Origin: Burkholderiales bacterium
GTDB lineage: Bacteria > Pseudomonadota > Gammaproteobacteria > Burkholderiales > Burkholderiaceae_C
Assembly: GCA_026954015.1 (NCBI GenBank)
Contig: JAIXLP010000005.1
Coordinates: 660 to 64,659, forward strand
Direction: 5' to 3'
DNA length: 64,000 nt
The position numbers and the translations under genes are program-made. This document shows, in pieces, positions 8,354-27,496 of this stretch (position 1 is the first letter of the stretch; every line of letters begins with the position of its first letter). Under the pieces are notes generated by a model. It searched no databases, had not been told where the DNA came from, and saw nothing but the letters and a program-made list of their open reading frames with translations.

Positions 8354-8734
8354 TCAAAGCATCTGCGTGGGCACCTTGTGCGTGAGCGAGACCTGGCGGT
8401 TCTTCTCGTCCACGAACACGAGCCGCGGCTGGTGCGTGGCGAGTTCTTCTTCGCCCACCTGCGCGAACGCCGCGATGATGAGCAGGTCGCCCACGCAGGC
8501 GCGGCGCGCGGCCGAGCCGTTGACCGAGACCATGCCGCTGCCGCGCTGGCCCTTGATGGCGTAGGTGACGAAGCGCTGGCCGCTGTCGACGTTCCAGATG
8601 TGCACCTGCTCGTTCTCGACGATGCCCGCCGCATCGAGCAGGTCTTCGTCGATGGCGCAGGAGCCCTCGTAGTGCAGGTCGCAATGCGTGGCGCGCACGC
8701 GGTGGATCTTGGATTTGAGCAGGGTACGGATCAT
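8354..8734 (-). CDS. panD: Aspartate 1-decarboxylase
   Basis: A pyruvoyl enzyme converting L-aspartate to beta-alanine for pantothenate and CoA synthesis. The product is 126 residues, the standard proenzyme length. Self-cleavage is expected between Gly24 and Ser25 (EGS-C), and Lys9, His11, Tyr22 and Tyr58 of the family can be seen (KSKIHR; HYEGS; TYAIKG). The ATG at 8734 was chosen because [12 protein letters not shown] is the canonical N-terminus; the open frame runs much further upstream as a shadow of phoH. Its position between phoH and ybeY is unusual. Confidence 0.95.
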   Translation of the reverse strand: MIRTLLKSKIHRVRATHCDLHYEGSCAIDEDLLDAAGIVENEQVHIWNVDSGQRFVTYAIKGQRGSGMVSVNGSAARRACVGDLLIIAAFAQVGEEELATHQPRLVFVDEKNRQVSLTHKVPTQML

Positions 8735-8763
8735 GTCGGTAGCGGAAACGAAAACGAAAGAAA

Positions 8764-9711
8764 TCAGGCCGGGTTGCGGGCCTTGCGCTGTGCGTCGTAG
8801 GCATCGACGATGCGCGCCACCAGCGGGTGGCGCACCACGTCGGCGCTGGTGAAATGCGTGATCGCGATGCCTTGCACGCGCCGGAGGATACGCTCGGCGT
8901 CCACCAGCCCGCTCACCGCCCCCCGGGGCAGGTCGATCTGGCTCACATCGCCCGTGACCACGCAGCGGCTGCCGAAGCCGATGCGCGTGAGGAACATCTT
9001 CATCTGCTCGGGCGTGGTGTTCTGCGCTTCGTCCAGGATGACGAAGGCGTTGTTGAGCGTGCGCCCGCGCATGAAGGCCAGCGGCGCGATCTCCAGCTGC
9101 GCGCGCTCGAAGGCCTTCTGCACGCGGTCGAACCCCATGAGCTCGTACAGCGCGTCGTACAGCGGGCGCAGGTAGGGGTCGACCTTCTGCGTGAGGTCGC
9201 CCGGCAGAAAGCCCAGGCGCTCGCCCGCCTCCACCGCCGGGCGCGTGAGGATGATGCGCTGCACGCTGCTTCGCTCCAGCGCATCGACCGCGCAGGCCAC
9301 CGCCAGGTAGGTCTTGCCCGTGCCCGCCGGGCCGATGCCGAAGGTGATGTCGTGGCCCGCGATGCTGCTCAGGTACACGCTCTGGTTGGGCGTGCGCGCC
9401 TTCAGGTCGGCGCGGCGTGTGTTCAGGTGGATGGCACCGTCCTCGCCCTCGGCGAGCTGCATGTCGCTCGCCAGCATGAGCTGCACCTGCTCGGCGCGCA
9501 GCGGACGCGCAGCCATCTCGTAGAGCGCCTGCAGCACCTCCATCGCGCGCGTGGCCGAGGCCTTGCGGCCCTCGACCTTGAAGTGCTCCTGCCGGTGCGC
9601 GACGCGCACGTCCAGCGCGAGTTCGATCGCGCGCAGATGCTCGTCGGCGGGCCCGCACAGGTGCGCCAGGCGGGTATTGCTCAGGGGGGTGAAGGAATGG
9701 CGCAGGATCAC
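8764..9711 (-). CDS. ybeZ: PhoH-like ATPase (YbeZ)
   Basis: A 315-residue PhoH family protein with an N-terminal KH-like region (about 10-90) and a P-loop ATPase core: Walker A GPAGTGKT at 127-134 and VILDEAQNT as Walker B. YbeZ works with YbeY in ribosome maturation. It is the promoter-proximal gene of the minus-strand phoH-panD-ybeY-TSUP unit and is divergent from ruvA, with 47 bp between the two start codons. Confidence 0.94.
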   Translation of the reverse strand: MILRHSFTPLSNTRLAHLCGPADEHLRAIELALDVRVAHRQEHFKVEGRKASATRAMEVLQALYEMAARPLRAEQVQLMLASDMQLAEGEDGAIHLNTRRADLKARTPNQSVYLSSIAGHDITFGIGPAGTGKTYLAVACAVDALERSSVQRIILTRPAVEAGERLGFLPGDLTQKVDPYLRPLYDALYELMGFDRVQKAFERAQLEIAPLAFMRGRTLNNAFVILDEAQNTTPEQMKMFLTRIGFGSRCVVTGDVSQIDLPRGAVSGLVDAERILRRVQGIAITHFTSADVVRHPLVARIVDAYDAQRKARNPA

Positions 9712-9758
9712 GCGGATAATTTGGCCTGGAGCCGCGAGACGCGCGGCGAAGGGTATAG

Positions 9759-10331
9759 ATGATAGGCAAACTCACCGGAACGCTCACCGACAGGAACCCG
9801 CCCGAAGTGGTCATAGACTGCCACGGCGTGGGCTATGAGGTGCTGGTGCCGATGAGCACGTACTATGGTCTGCCCGCTACGGGCGAGCAGGTGAGCCTGC
9901 TCACGCACTTCGTCGTGCGCGAAGATGCGCAGCTGCTCTACGGCTTCGCCACCGCCGCCGAGCGCCAGACCTTCCGCGCGCTCATCAAGGTGAGCGGCGT
10001 CGGGCCGCGTACGGCGCTCGCCATTCTCTCGGGCATAGGCGCCACCGACCTCGCGCAGGCGGTCACGCTGCAGGAGAGCGGGCGCCTCGTGAAGGTGCCG
10101 GGCATAGGCAAGAAAACCGCCGAACGGCTGCTGCTGGAACTGCGCGGCAAGCTCGGCGCGGACCTGGGCGAGCGCGCTCGGCCCGAAAACGCGGCGCACG
10201 CCGACATCCTGCAGGCGCTGCTCGCACTCGGTTACAACGACAAGGAAGCCGCCGCCGCACTCAAGGCCCTGCCCGCGGACGTGGGCGTGAGCGATGGCAT
10301 CAAACTCGCGCTCAAGGCGCTGGCCAAATGA
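9759..10331 (+). CDS. ruvA: Holliday junction DNA helicase subunit RuvA
   Basis: A 190-residue RuvA. The N-terminal OB fold (MIGKLTGTL...) is followed by two helix-hairpin-helix motifs ([13 protein letters not shown] and [16 protein letters not shown] at about 75-125) and a C-terminal domain III ([12 protein letters not shown]...) that binds RuvB. It acts in branch migration of recombination intermediates. Its stop codon overlaps the next start by 4 nt, and ruvB comes only after an inserted protease gene. Confidence 0.97.
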   Translation: MIGKLTGTLTDRNPPEVVIDCHGVGYEVLVPMSTYYGLPATGEQVSLLTHFVVREDAQLLYGFATAAERQTFRALIKVSGVGPRTALAILSGIGATDLAQAVTLQESGRLVKVPGIGKKTAERLLLELRGKLGADLGERARPENAAHADILQALLALGYNDKEAAAALKALPADVGVSDGIKLALKALAK

Positions 10332-11806
10332 AAGACCACACCATGCACCGGTACACCCTGGCACTCGCCACGCTGCCCCTGCTGTACGCGCTCGCCGGAT
10401 GCGGCGGCGGTGCAGACGGCGACAAGACCGTCGTGCCCACGTCCTGCGCCGGCGACTGCATCGAGCCCTACGACCCGGGCGTGCTCGCCAAGCACACGCT
10501 GGCGGCGCAGCCCGCATCCACCCCGCTGCTGGCACACGACGCCACGGTGCCTACCGTCACGCTCGCGCCGCTGACGCCGCAGCCCGCGACGGCAGGCACG
10601 GCCGACCCGGGCCAGCCGCTGCAGATCGGCCAGGGGCGCGCGAGTGCGCAGACCGCGACGCCCGACGCCACCGCAGCGCTGCTGCACTGGCAGGCAAGCG
10701 CACGCGAGACGCACGTAGCGGCGCTGCGCTTCGCCTCGCAAGACGCGTTCGGCGTGCGGCTGGGCGTTTCGGTCGAGGCGCTTCCGGCCGACGCGCTGCT
10801 GCGCGTCTACGGCGAAGACGGCGTGGCCTACGAGATCACCTCCCGCCAACTGCAGGACCTGGCGCAACGCAATGCCGCAGGTGGCGCGAGCGAGCAGATC
10901 GCGCGCATCTGGTGGAGCCCGCAGACCCAGGGAGCGCAGGCCACGCTCGAAATCGAAATCCCGGCTACCGCAGACGCCGCCGACGTGCGTATCGCGGTAC
11001 CGCGGCTCACCCACATCACCGCATCCAGGCAACCGCCGGCGCTGATCCTGAAGAAAACCAGTGGCGCGTGCGAAATCAACGTCGTCTGCACGCCCGAGTT
11101 CATTGACCAGGGCCGCTCGGTGGCGCGCCTGTACTTCGTCGATTCGGCGGACGGCAACGCCTACCTGTGCACCGGTACGCTGCTCAATGACGCCCAGTCC
11201 AGCGGCAAGCCCTACCTGCTCACCGCGCGCCACTGCATCGCCGACCAGGCCACGGCCTCGACGCTCGTGACCGACTGGCTCTGGCGCGCCAGCGCCTGCG
11301 GCAACGCCGACACCGACGCCGCGCACCAGGAGCGCACCGGCGGCGCCACGCTGCTGCATGCCGACAAGGACACCGACGTCGCCTTCATGCTGCTGAACGC
11401 GGCCGTGCCCGCGGGCGTCGTCTATGCCGGCTCGTACTTCGGGCCGGACGCGGGCATAGGCACGCAGGTATCCGTCGTGCACCATCCCCAGGGAGATCTG
11501 CAAAAGGTCAGCCAGGGCACGGTGCGCGGCTACAACACCTGCACCCTGGGCGCCGGCGACAGCATCCTGTGCAGCGCCAGCGACGAGGCGAGCGGCACCT
11601 TCCTCTCGGTGAACTGGCAGCAAGGCATCACCGAACCGGGCAGCAGCGGCACGGGCGCGTTCGTCGCGATCGGCGCGCGCCGCTACCTTGCGGGCCAGCT
11701 CTTCGCCGGTACGCCCACGAGCTGCGAGGCGCCGAACGGCACCGACTATTTCGGTCGCTTCAACCTGAGCTACCGCAACGCGCTGCGCACCTGGCTCGAT
11801 CCCTGA
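10328..11806 (+). CDS. Secreted trypsin-like serine protease lipoprotein (S1 family, lysyl-endopeptidase-like)
   Basis: A 492-residue predicted lipoprotein. The N-terminus has a hydrophobic signal ending in a lipobox (ALAG-C25), then a low-complexity linker, a beta-rich region (about 120-240) like the prepeptidase part of lysyl endopeptidases, and a chymotrypsin-fold domain from about 262. The catalytic triad is visible: His302 in LLTARHC, Asp350 in DTDVAF and Ser440 in GSSGTG. The many cysteines suggest disulfides in the periplasm or on the surface. ATG 10328 overlaps ruvA's stop; ATG 10343 is an equally good start. The gene sits between ruvA and ruvB and is probably cotranscribed, though no functional link is known. 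Confidence 0.85.
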   Translation: MKDHTMHRYTLALATLPLLYALAGCGGGADGDKTVVPTSCAGDCIEPYDPGVLAKHTLAAQPASTPLLAHDATVPTVTLAPLTPQPATAGTADPGQPLQIGQGRASAQTATPDATAALLHWQASARETHVAALRFASQDAFGVRLGVSVEALPADALLRVYGEDGVAYEITSRQLQDLAQRNAAGGASEQIARIWWSPQTQGAQATLEIEIPATADAADVRIAVPRLTHITASRQPPALILKKTSGACEINVVCTPEFIDQGRSVARLYFVDSADGNAYLCTGTLLNDAQSSGKPYLLTARHCIADQATASTLVTDWLWRASACGNADTDAAHQERTGGATLLHADKDTDVAFMLLNAAVPAGVVYAGSYFGPDAGIGTQVSVVHHPQGDLQKVSQGTVRGYNTCTLGAGDSILCSASDEASGTFLSVNWQQGITEPGSSGTGAFVAIGARRYLAGQLFAGTPTSCEAPNGTDYFGRFNLSYRNALRTWLDP

Positions 11807-11819
11807 TACCGTCGCGGGC

Positions 11820-12896
<1,077 letters not shown>

Positions 12897-12899
<3 letters not shown>

Positions 12900-12913
12900 C
12901 CCAATTTGGTGCA
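12897..12913 (+). promoter_or_regulatory. Predicted NtrC binding site upstream of glnA
   Basis: TGACCCAATTTGGTGCA matches the enterobacterial NtrC pattern TGCACC-N5-GGTGCA at 10 of 12 defined positions. The right half is perfect and the left half has two mismatches. It ends 75 bp before the -24 element, almost the same spacing as the gltB site, and includes the ruvB stop codon. Confidence 0.55.
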
Positions 12914-12988
12914 GCCGCGCCTGCCCGCGCACCCTGATGAGCCACCACGCCGCGCTGCGCGGCGTGAATGCCCTACGCTGGCAGTGCG

Positions 12989-13004
12989 CGGCACGGTTGT
13001 TGCT
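12989..13004 (+). promoter_or_regulatory. Sigma-54 (-24/-12) promoter of glnA
   Basis: CGGCACGGTTGTTGCT matches the consensus TGGCACG-N4-TTGCW at all but the first position. The invariant GG (12990-12991) and GC (13002-13003) are 10 bp apart. Transcription would start about 40 bp before the glnA ATG. Confidence 0.8.
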
Positions 13005-13056
13005 GTGGGTGGTTGCCGCGAGGTAAATCACCCCCTGTTTCAACGGAAGCACGACC

Positions 13057-14463
13057 ATGCCACTGAAAACACACGCCCTCATCCAGGAACACGACGCGCA
13101 CTGGGTGGACTTGCGCTTTACCGACACGCTGGGCAAGGAGCACCACGTCACCTTTCCCGCCGACACGATCAAGGAAGAGACGTTCGAGAACGGCAAGATG
13201 TTCGATGGCTCGTCCATCGTGGGCTGGAAGGGCATCGAGGCGTCGGACATGGTGCTGCTGCCCGACGACCGCACCGCCGTGATGGACCCGTTCGCCGACG
13301 AGCCGACGGTGATCGTGCGCAGCGACGTGCTCGAGCCCCACACCATGCAGGGCTACGAGCGCGACCCGCGCTCGATCGCGCGCCGCGCCGAGGCCTACCT
13401 GCGCTCCACCGGCATCGCCGACGCGGCGTATTTCGGCCCCGAGCCGGAATTCTTCGTCTTCGACGCGGTGCAATGGAGTTCGCAGATGCAGGAGGCGAGC
13501 TACCGCATCCACTCGGACGAAGGCGCCTGGGCCAGCGCGCTTGAGCTGGGCGGCACCAACCAGGGCCACCGCCCGCGCGTGAAGGGTGGGTACTTCCCCG
13601 TGCCGCCGGTGGACGCGCTCAGCGGCGTGCGCACCGCGATGTGCAACGCGATGCAGGCCATGGGCCTGAAGATCGAGGTGCACCACCACGAGGTGGCCAC
13701 CGCCGGGCAGTGCGAGATCGGCGCATCGTTCAACACGCTGGTGAACAAGGCCGACGAGGTGCAGATCCTCAAATACTGCGTGCACAACGCGGCGCACGCG
13801 CACGGCAAGACCGCCACCTTCATGCCCAAGCCACTCGTGGGCGACAACGGCTCGGGCATGCACGTGCACCAGTCGCTGTTCAAGGACGGCAGGAACCTGT
13901 TTTCCGGCGAGGGCTACGCCAACCTGTCGGAGCTGGCGCTGCACTACATCGGCGGCATCATCCACCACGCGCACGCGCTCAACGCCATCACCAATCCCGG
14001 CACCAATTCGTACAAGCGGCTGGTGCCGGGCTTCGAGGCGCCGGTGATGCTTGCGTACTCGGCGCGCAACCGCTCGGCGTCGATCCGCATCCCGTTCGTC
14101 GCGAGCCCCAAGGCGCGGCGCATCGAGTGCCGCTTCCCCGACCCCACCGCCAACCCCTACCTCGCGTTCTCGGCACTCATGATGGCGGGGCTGGACGGCA
14201 TCGCGCAGAAGATGCACCCCGGCGACGCGATGAGCAAGAACCTGTACCACCTGCCGCCCGAGGAGGCCGCCAACATCCCGCGCGTGGCGCACAGCCTCGA
14301 CCAGGCGCTGGACGCGCTCGCCGCCGACCACCAGTTCCTCACGCGCGGCGGCGTGTTCACCGAGGACATGCTGCAGGCCTACATCGAGTGCAAGATGGAC
14401 GAGGTGAACCGCCTGCGCCAGGTGGTGCACCCGGTGGAGTTCGACATGTATTACAGTCTTTGA
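13057..14463 (+). CDS. glnA: Glutamine synthetase type I
   Basis: GSI catalyses ATP-dependent glutamine formation from glutamate and ammonia. The 468-residue length is typical of the dodecameric GSI-beta type. Visible hallmarks are the Asp50 loop region (MFDGSS), the glutamate/metal segment (EPEFFVFD), the ATP loop ([12 protein letters not shown]) and the adenylylation motif [11 protein letters not shown] with Tyr397. Regulation by GlnE-type adenylylation is therefore expected. A sigma-54 promoter and NtrC site precede it, and ntrB and ntrC follow. Confidence 0.98.
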   Translation: MPLKTHALIQEHDAHWVDLRFTDTLGKEHHVTFPADTIKEETFENGKMFDGSSIVGWKGIEASDMVLLPDDRTAVMDPFADEPTVIVRSDVLEPHTMQGYERDPRSIARRAEAYLRSTGIADAAYFGPEPEFFVFDAVQWSSQMQEASYRIHSDEGAWASALELGGTNQGHRPRVKGGYFPVPPVDALSGVRTAMCNAMQAMGLKIEVHHHEVATAGQCEIGASFNTLVNKADEVQILKYCVHNAAHAHGKTATFMPKPLVGDNGSGMHVHQSLFKDGRNLFSGEGYANLSELALHYIGGIIHHAHALNAITNPGTNSYKRLVPGFEAPVMLAYSARNRSASIRIPFVASPKARRIECRFPDPTANPYLAFSALMMAGLDGIAQKMHPGDAMSKNLYHLPPEEAANIPRVAHSLDQALDALAADHQFLTRGGVFTEDMLQAYIECKMDEVNRLRQVVHPVEFDMYYSL

Positions 14464-14490
14464 GTCATTTTTCGGGAGCATGGAGCCGGC

Positions 14491-15646
14491 GTGAACACGG
14501 TCCAGACGCAGCGCCGGTGCCGCCCTCCGGCGACCCGCCCGGCAGCGCTGCTGGACAGCCTCTCGACGGCCGTGCTGCTGCTCGACGACGGGCTGAACGT
14601 CGCCTACGCCAACCACGCCGCCGAGCAACTGCTCGCCACCAGCCTGCCGCACTTGCGCGCGCAGCCGCTGGACGGCTATTTCGAAGCCGCGGACTGGAAC
14701 GCGCCCGCGCTGCGCCACGCGCTCGAGGCGCAGCAGACCTGCACGCAGCGCGCAGCGCGCTTGCGCCGCCTGGGCAGCACGTTGCCGATCACCGTGGACT
14801 ACGTCGCCACGCCCCTGCCTGCATCCCGCGGGCGCACGGCGCAACTGCTCATCGAGCTGCTGCCGCTGGACCGGCTGCTGCACCTGAACCGCGAGGACAA
14901 CCTCTTCACCGCCAACCAGGCCACGCGCGCGCTGGTGCGCGGGCTGGCGCACGAGATCAAGAACCCGCTGGGGGGCATCCGGGGCGCGGCCCAGTTGCTC
15001 GAGCGCGAGCTGGCGCGCGCCGAGCTGCGCGAGTACACGCAGGTCATCATCGACGAGGCCGACCGGCTGCGCGTGCTGGCCGACCGCATGCTCGACGCGC
15101 GCAGGCCGCCCAACTTTCGCGACGTCAACATCCACGAGGTGCTTGAGCGCGTGCGCGTGATCCTGCAGGCCGAGGCGGGCGACGCCATCGCCTGGGTGCG
15201 CGACTACGACCCCAGCCTGCCCGAGGTGCGCGCCGACGCGGACCAGCTCATCCAGGTGATGCTCAACATCATGCGCAACGCGGCGCAGGCGCTGCTGGAG
15301 ATGCCGCGACCCGCGCCCGGTGCCCCCGCGCACGAAAAGCCGTGCATCACGATCCGCTCGCGCGTGCTGCGCCAGGCCAGCATCGGCATGCGCCGCTACC
15401 CGCTGCTGTGCCTCATCGAGGTGCAGGACAACGGCCCCGGCATCCCCGAAGAGCTGCGCGAGATGCTGTTCTACCCCATGGTCACGGGCCGCTCGCAGGG
15501 CACGGGACTGGGCCTGCCGATCGCGCAGGCCATCATGCAGCAGCACGGCGGGCTGATCGAATGCGACAGCCGGCCGGGCAAGACCGTCTTCAAGGTGCTG
15601 ATCCCCTTTCACCACGTGCCGTCCGGCGGCACGGGAGGCCACGCGC

Positions 15647-15660
<14 letters not shown>
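14491..15660 (+). CDS. ntrB: Nitrogen sensor histidine kinase NtrB (GlnL)
   Basis: A 389-residue soluble kinase/phosphatase for NtrC, controlled by PII. The order is a PAS domain (about 18-125), HisKA with phospho-acceptor His154 in GLAHEIKNPLGG, then a HATPase_c domain with N-box (MLNIMRNAAQAL), G1 (VQDNGPGIP) and G2 (GTGLGLPIA). The start is GTG at 14491, after a GGAGC box. The gap to glnA is 27 bp, so it is in the glnA operon, and the last 14 nt overlap ntrC. Confidence 0.95.
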
Positions 15661-17092
<1,432 letters not shown>

Positions 17093-17104
17093 GCACCGGG
17101 GCGC

Positions 17105-17180
17105 AGCGCCCGATCGGTGCAAAGCGCCAACACGACTCCTCATCGTGGTGCAGCCCATGCACCGCCATCGGCGCGGTGCA
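17105..17180 (+). promoter_or_regulatory. Cluster of NtrC-like half-sites upstream of porin-glnK-amtB
   Basis: AGCGCCCGATCGGTGCA (17105-17121) fits TGCACC-N5-GGTGCA at 10 of 12 positions. Further exact half-sites occur at 17147-17152 (GGTGCA), 17158-17163 (TGCACC) and 17175-17180 (GGTGCA), with non-canonical spacings. The cluster lies about 105-180 bp upstream of the sigma-54 promoter. Confidence 0.5.
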
Positions 17181-17222
17181 CGCGGCGGCCTTCGCGATGG
17201 CTGCCGTGAGTTATCAAATACC

Positions 17223-17260
17223 ATAGCTGTCAGCGCTTGCAGGATAAGGGCTAGAGGCCA
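17223..17260 (+). repeat. Dispersed hairpin repeat, copy 5 (between NtrC sites and promoter)
   Basis: This forward copy begins ATAGCTGTCAGCGCTTGC and continues AGGATAAGGGCTAGAGGCCA. It lies between the NtrC-like half-sites and the sigma-54 promoter of the porin-glnK-amtB operon. Confidence 0.75.
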
Positions 17261-17284
17261 GAAACAATCCACATTCTGCACACC

Positions 17285-17300
17285 TGGCACGGTCCGTGCT
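17285..17300 (+). promoter_or_regulatory. Sigma-54 (-24/-12) promoter of porin-glnK-amtB
   Basis: TGGCACGGTCCGTGCT matches TGGCACG-N4-TTGCW with one mismatch. The GG (17286-17287) and GC (17298-17299) have the required 10-bp spacing. The predicted transcription start is about 30 bp before the porin ATG. Confidence 0.8.
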
Positions 17301-17339
17301 GTTCAGGGTTCACACCAACGCTTGACCACAGGAGTGACC

Positions 17340-19706
<2,367 letters not shown>

Positions 19707-19714
19707 CGCGCCAC

Positions 19715-19745
19715 GGCCATCGCGCGCAGGCGCCGCGCGATGGCC
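19715..19745 (+). terminator. Strong hairpin after amtB
   Basis: A perfect 12-bp inverted repeat (GGCCATCGCGCG / CGCGCGATGGCC) with a 7-nt loop begins 9 nt after the amtB stop. No U-run follows, so it marks the transcript end or protects it rather than being a classical intrinsic terminator. Confidence 0.5.
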
Positions 19746-19779
19746 CATCCCGGTCAGGATAGGCTCTGTTCATGCATAA

Positions 19780-19809
19780 TTTGCATCAAACAATGCGTGC
19801 ACGGTATTG
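19780..19809 (+). promoter_or_regulatory. Possible sigma-70-type promoter upstream of gltB
   Basis: TTGCAT and TATTGA are separated by about 18 bp in the only AT-richer part of the amtB-gltB gap. This could provide basal gltBD expression in addition to the sigma-54 promoter. The match is moderate. Confidence 0.25.
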
Positions 19810-19818
19810 ATGCGCGGA

Positions 19819-19835
19819 TGCACCGTCATGGTGCA
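19819..19835 (+). promoter_or_regulatory. Predicted NtrC binding site upstream of gltB
   Basis: TGCACCGTCATGGTGCA is a perfect TGCACC-N5-GGTGCA palindrome, the canonical NtrC operator form. It ends 73 bp before the -24 element of the gltB sigma-54 promoter. Confidence 0.75.
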
Positions 19836-19908
19836 TGGTGCCTGGCGAAACGCCGCGCGCCAGACGGACAGCCCTGGAAAAACAGGGCGCCGGCGCCGTT
19901 CCAGGGCT

Positions 19909-19924
19909 TGGCACGCTCCTTGCT
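19909..19924 (+). promoter_or_regulatory. Sigma-54 (-24/-12) promoter of gltBD
   Basis: TGGCACGCTCCTTGCT is an exact match to the sigma-54 consensus TGGCACG-N4-TTGCW, with GG at 19910-19911 and GC at 19922-19923. It is the best of the three such promoters in this island. The predicted start lies about 65 bp before the gltB ATG. Confidence 0.85.
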
Positions 19925-20001
19925 CGACCGCACTGGAAAAGAGCCTCCGCGCCTGCGGCGGCTCGCGCACAACGAGATCCACCGATGCGGAGCGCCCCGA
20001 T

Positions 20002-24753
<4,752 letters not shown>

Positions 24754-24777
24754 GCCCCACGCTAGCGAGATCCCACC

Positions 24778-26244
24778 ATGGGCAAGATCACCGGTTTCCT
24801 GGAATTCGAGCGCATCGAAGAGACGTACGACCCCGTCGCGTCACGCGTGCACCACTACCAGGAGTTCGTGCACCCGCTCACCACCGAGCAGGCGCGCACG
24901 CAGGGCGCGCGCTGCATGGACTGCGGCACGCCGTTCTGCCACCACGCCTGCCCGGTCAACAACATCATTCCGGACTTCAACGACCTGGTCTATCGCGACG
25001 ACTGGAAGCGCGCGCTGCAGGTGCTGCAGTCCACCAACAACTTCCCCGAGTTCACCGGCCGCATCTGCCCCGCGCCGTGCGAGGCCGCGTGCACGCTCAA
25101 CATCAACGCGCAGCCGGTGGGCATCAAGTCCATCGAGCACGCGATCATCGACCGCGGCTGGGCCGAGGGCTGGGTGCTGCCGCAGCCGCCCGCGGTGCGC
25201 ACCGGGCGGCGCGTCGCGGTCGTCGGCTCGGGCCCGGCGGGGCTGGCCGCCGCGCAGCAACTCGCGCGCGCCGGGCACGAGGTGACGCTGTTCGAGAAGA
25301 ACGACCGCGTGGGCGGGCTGCTGCGTTTTGGCATCCCGGACTTCAAGCTCGAAAAATCGCACATCGACCGGCGCGTGCAGCAGATGGTGGCCGAGGGCGT
25401 GCAGATCCGCACCGGCACGCTCGTGGGCGAACTACCCGCGGACAGCCGCATCAACAACTGGGCCGCGCACGCGGTGAGCGCCGAGCAACTGCGGCGCGAC
25501 TACCACGCGGTGCTGCTCACCGGCGGCTCGGAGCAGTCGCGCGACCTGCCGGCGCCGGGGCGCGCGCTCGCCGGCGTGCACTTCGCGATGGAATACCTGC
25601 CACAGCAGAACCGCGTGAACGCGGGGCTTGCGGTGCCCGGGCAGATCGTCGCCACCGGCAAGCACGTGATCGTGATCGGCGGCGGCGACACCGGCTCGGA
25701 CTGCGTTGGCACCGCGCACCGCCAGGGCGCGGCCAGTGTGGTGCAATTCGAGCTCATGCCCATGCCACCGCTGCAGGAAAACAAGCCACTCACCTGGCCC
25801 TACTGGCCGTACAAGCTGCGCACCTCGTCCAGCCACCAGGAGGGCTGCGAGCGTGAGTTCGCGATCGCCACCAAGGAATTCGTCGGCGACGAGGGGCGCC
25901 TTGCCGCGCTCAGAACCGTGCAGGTGCGCCGCGAAGGCGGCCAGTTCGTGGAGGTCGAGGGCACCGAAAAGACCTGGCCCGCCGAGCTCGTGCTGCTGGC
26001 GATGGGTTTCGTGCACCCGGCGGCGAGCGTGCTCGCGAGCTTCGGCGTGGCCACCGACGCGCGCGGCAATGCCCGCGCCGGCGTGGATGACGCCACCGGC
26101 TACGCCACCAACGTGCCCGGCGTGTTCGCAGCGGGCGACATGCGCCGTGGGCAGTCGCTCGTCGTCTGGGCCATCCGCGAAGGCCGCCAGGCCGCACGCG
26201 CCATCGACTTCTACCTCATGGGCCAAACCGCCCTGCCACGCTGA
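24778..26244 (+). CDS. gltD: Glutamate synthase small subunit
   Basis: GOGAT beta subunit, 488 residues, passing electrons from NADPH to GltB. The N-terminal region has two cysteine clusters for low-potential [4Fe-4S] centres (Cys46, 49, 54, 58 and Cys97, 101, 105). An FAD motif ([15 protein letters not shown]) and an NADPH motif ([11 protein letters not shown]) follow. It starts 24 bp after gltB and should share its sigma-54 promoter. Confidence 0.97.
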   Translation: MGKITGFLEFERIEETYDPVASRVHHYQEFVHPLTTEQARTQGARCMDCGTPFCHHACPVNNIIPDFNDLVYRDDWKRALQVLQSTNNFPEFTGRICPAPCEAACTLNINAQPVGIKSIEHAIIDRGWAEGWVLPQPPAVRTGRRVAVVGSGPAGLAAAQQLARAGHEVTLFEKNDRVGGLLRFGIPDFKLEKSHIDRRVQQMVAEGVQIRTGTLVGELPADSRINNWAAHAVSAEQLRRDYHAVLLTGGSEQSRDLPAPGRALAGVHFAMEYLPQQNRVNAGLAVPGQIVATGKHVIVIGGGDTGSDCVGTAHRQGAASVVQFELMPMPPLQENKPLTWPYWPYKLRTSSSHQEGCEREFAIATKEFVGDEGRLAALRTVQVRREGGQFVEVEGTEKTWPAELVLLAMGFVHPAASVLASFGVATDARGNARAGVDDATGYATNVPGVFAAGDMRRGQSLVVWAIREGRQAARAIDFYLMGQTALPR

Positions 26245-26252
26245 GCGCCACC

Positions 26253-27476
26253 ATGATCCGCGTCAATCCGCACTACCAGAAACTGCAGGCAAGCTACCTG
26301 TTCGCCGACATTGCACAGCGCGTGCGCGCCTTCCAGCAGCGCCGCCCCGATGCCGAGCTGATCCGCCTGGGCATAGGCGACGTGACCGAGCCGCTGCCGC
26401 CCGCGTGCGTCACGGCGTTCCACGCGGCGGTCGACGATCTCACCAGGACGGAGAGCTTTCGCGGCTACGGGCCCGAACAGGGCTACGGCTTTCTGCGCGA
26501 GGCCATCGCACGGCACGACTTCCAGGCGCGCGGCGCACAGATCGACGCCGACGAAATCTTCGTGAGCGACGGCGCCAAGTGCGACGTGGGCAACTTCCAG
26601 GAGCTGTTTGCCACCGACATCCGCGTGGCCATCCCCGACCCGGTCTATCCGGTCTACGTCGATACCAACGTGATGGCCGGGCGCACCGGCGCCGTCGTGC
26701 ACGAGCGCTACGAAGGCCTGGTCTATCTGCCCTGCACTGCCGACAACGGCTACGTGCCGCAGATACCCGATGCGCCAGTGGACCTCGCCTACCTGTGCTC
26801 GCCCAACAACCCCACGGGCGCGACGATGACACGCGGCGAGCTGCAGACCTGGGTGGACTGGGCGCGCGCCCACCGCGCGCTGATCCTGTTCGACGCGGCG
26901 TATGAAGCCTTCATCCGCGACGACGCGCTGCCGCATTCGATCTACGAAATCCCCGGCGCGCGCGAGGTGGCCATCGAGTTCCGCAGTTACTCCAAGACCG
27001 CCGGGTTCACCGGCGTGCGCTGCGCCTACACCGTCGTGCCCAGGGACTGCATGGCGTGGCAGGCGGGCGGCGAGGCGGTGGCGCTGCACGCGCTCTGGAA
27101 CCGGCGCCACACGACCAAGTTCAACGGCGTCTCCTACCCGGTGCAGCGCGCCGCCGAGGCGGTATACACGCCTGAGGGCCAGCAGCAGGTGCGCGCGCTC
27201 ACCGACGGCTACCTGCGCAACGCGCAGGCGATCCGCGCCGGGCTCCAGGCCCTGGGCCTGCCGTGCACCGGCGGCGACAACTCGCCCTACATCTGGGTCG
27301 ACACCGGGCGCGATGCCTGGGAATTCTTTGATCTGCTGCTGGAGAAGGCCGCGGTCGTGTGCACGCCGGGCGCGGGTTTCGGGCGCTGCGGCCAGCACCA
27401 CGTGCGCATCAGCGCATTCAACAGTTACGCCAACGTCAAAGCCGCGATGCAGCGCATTGCGCAGGCACTGGCCTGA
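26253..27476 (+). CDS. dapL: LL-diaminopimelate aminotransferase
   Basis: A 407-residue fold-type I PLP aminotransferase that converts tetrahydrodipicolinate directly to LL-diaminopimelate with glutamate as donor. It has the DapL-type N-terminus (INPHYQKL-like: [14 protein letters not shown]), [12 protein letters not shown], the substrate loop [10 protein letters not shown] and PLP Lys248 in [13 protein letters not shown]. It begins 8 bp after gltD and is followed by a DAP decarboxylase-like gene, nadE and dapF, which supports the assignment. Most betaproteobacteria use the succinylase route (DapD/DapC/DapE), so this is notable. Confidence 0.88.
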   Translation: MIRVNPHYQKLQASYLFADIAQRVRAFQQRRPDAELIRLGIGDVTEPLPPACVTAFHAAVDDLTRTESFRGYGPEQGYGFLREAIARHDFQARGAQIDADEIFVSDGAKCDVGNFQELFATDIRVAIPDPVYPVYVDTNVMAGRTGAVVHERYEGLVYLPCTADNGYVPQIPDAPVDLAYLCSPNNPTGATMTRGELQTWVDWARAHRALILFDAAYEAFIRDDALPHSIYEIPGAREVAIEFRSYSKTAGFTGVRCAYTVVPRDCMAWQAGGEAVALHALWNRRHTTKFNGVSYPVQRAAEAVYTPEGQQQVRALTDGYLRNAQAIRAGLQALGLPCTGGDNSPYIWVDTGRDAWEFFDLLLEKAAVVCTPGAGFGRCGQHHVRISAFNSYANVKAAMQRIAQALA

Positions 27477-27496
27477 ACCATCCACCCAAGAGCCCC

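Noticed and set aside
17158..17180. TGCACC and GGTGCA with 11-bp spacing as a canonical NtrC dimer site
   Set aside because: The canonical spacing is 5 bp. At 11 bp the halves are not on the expected helical phase, so I list them only as half-sites in a cluster.
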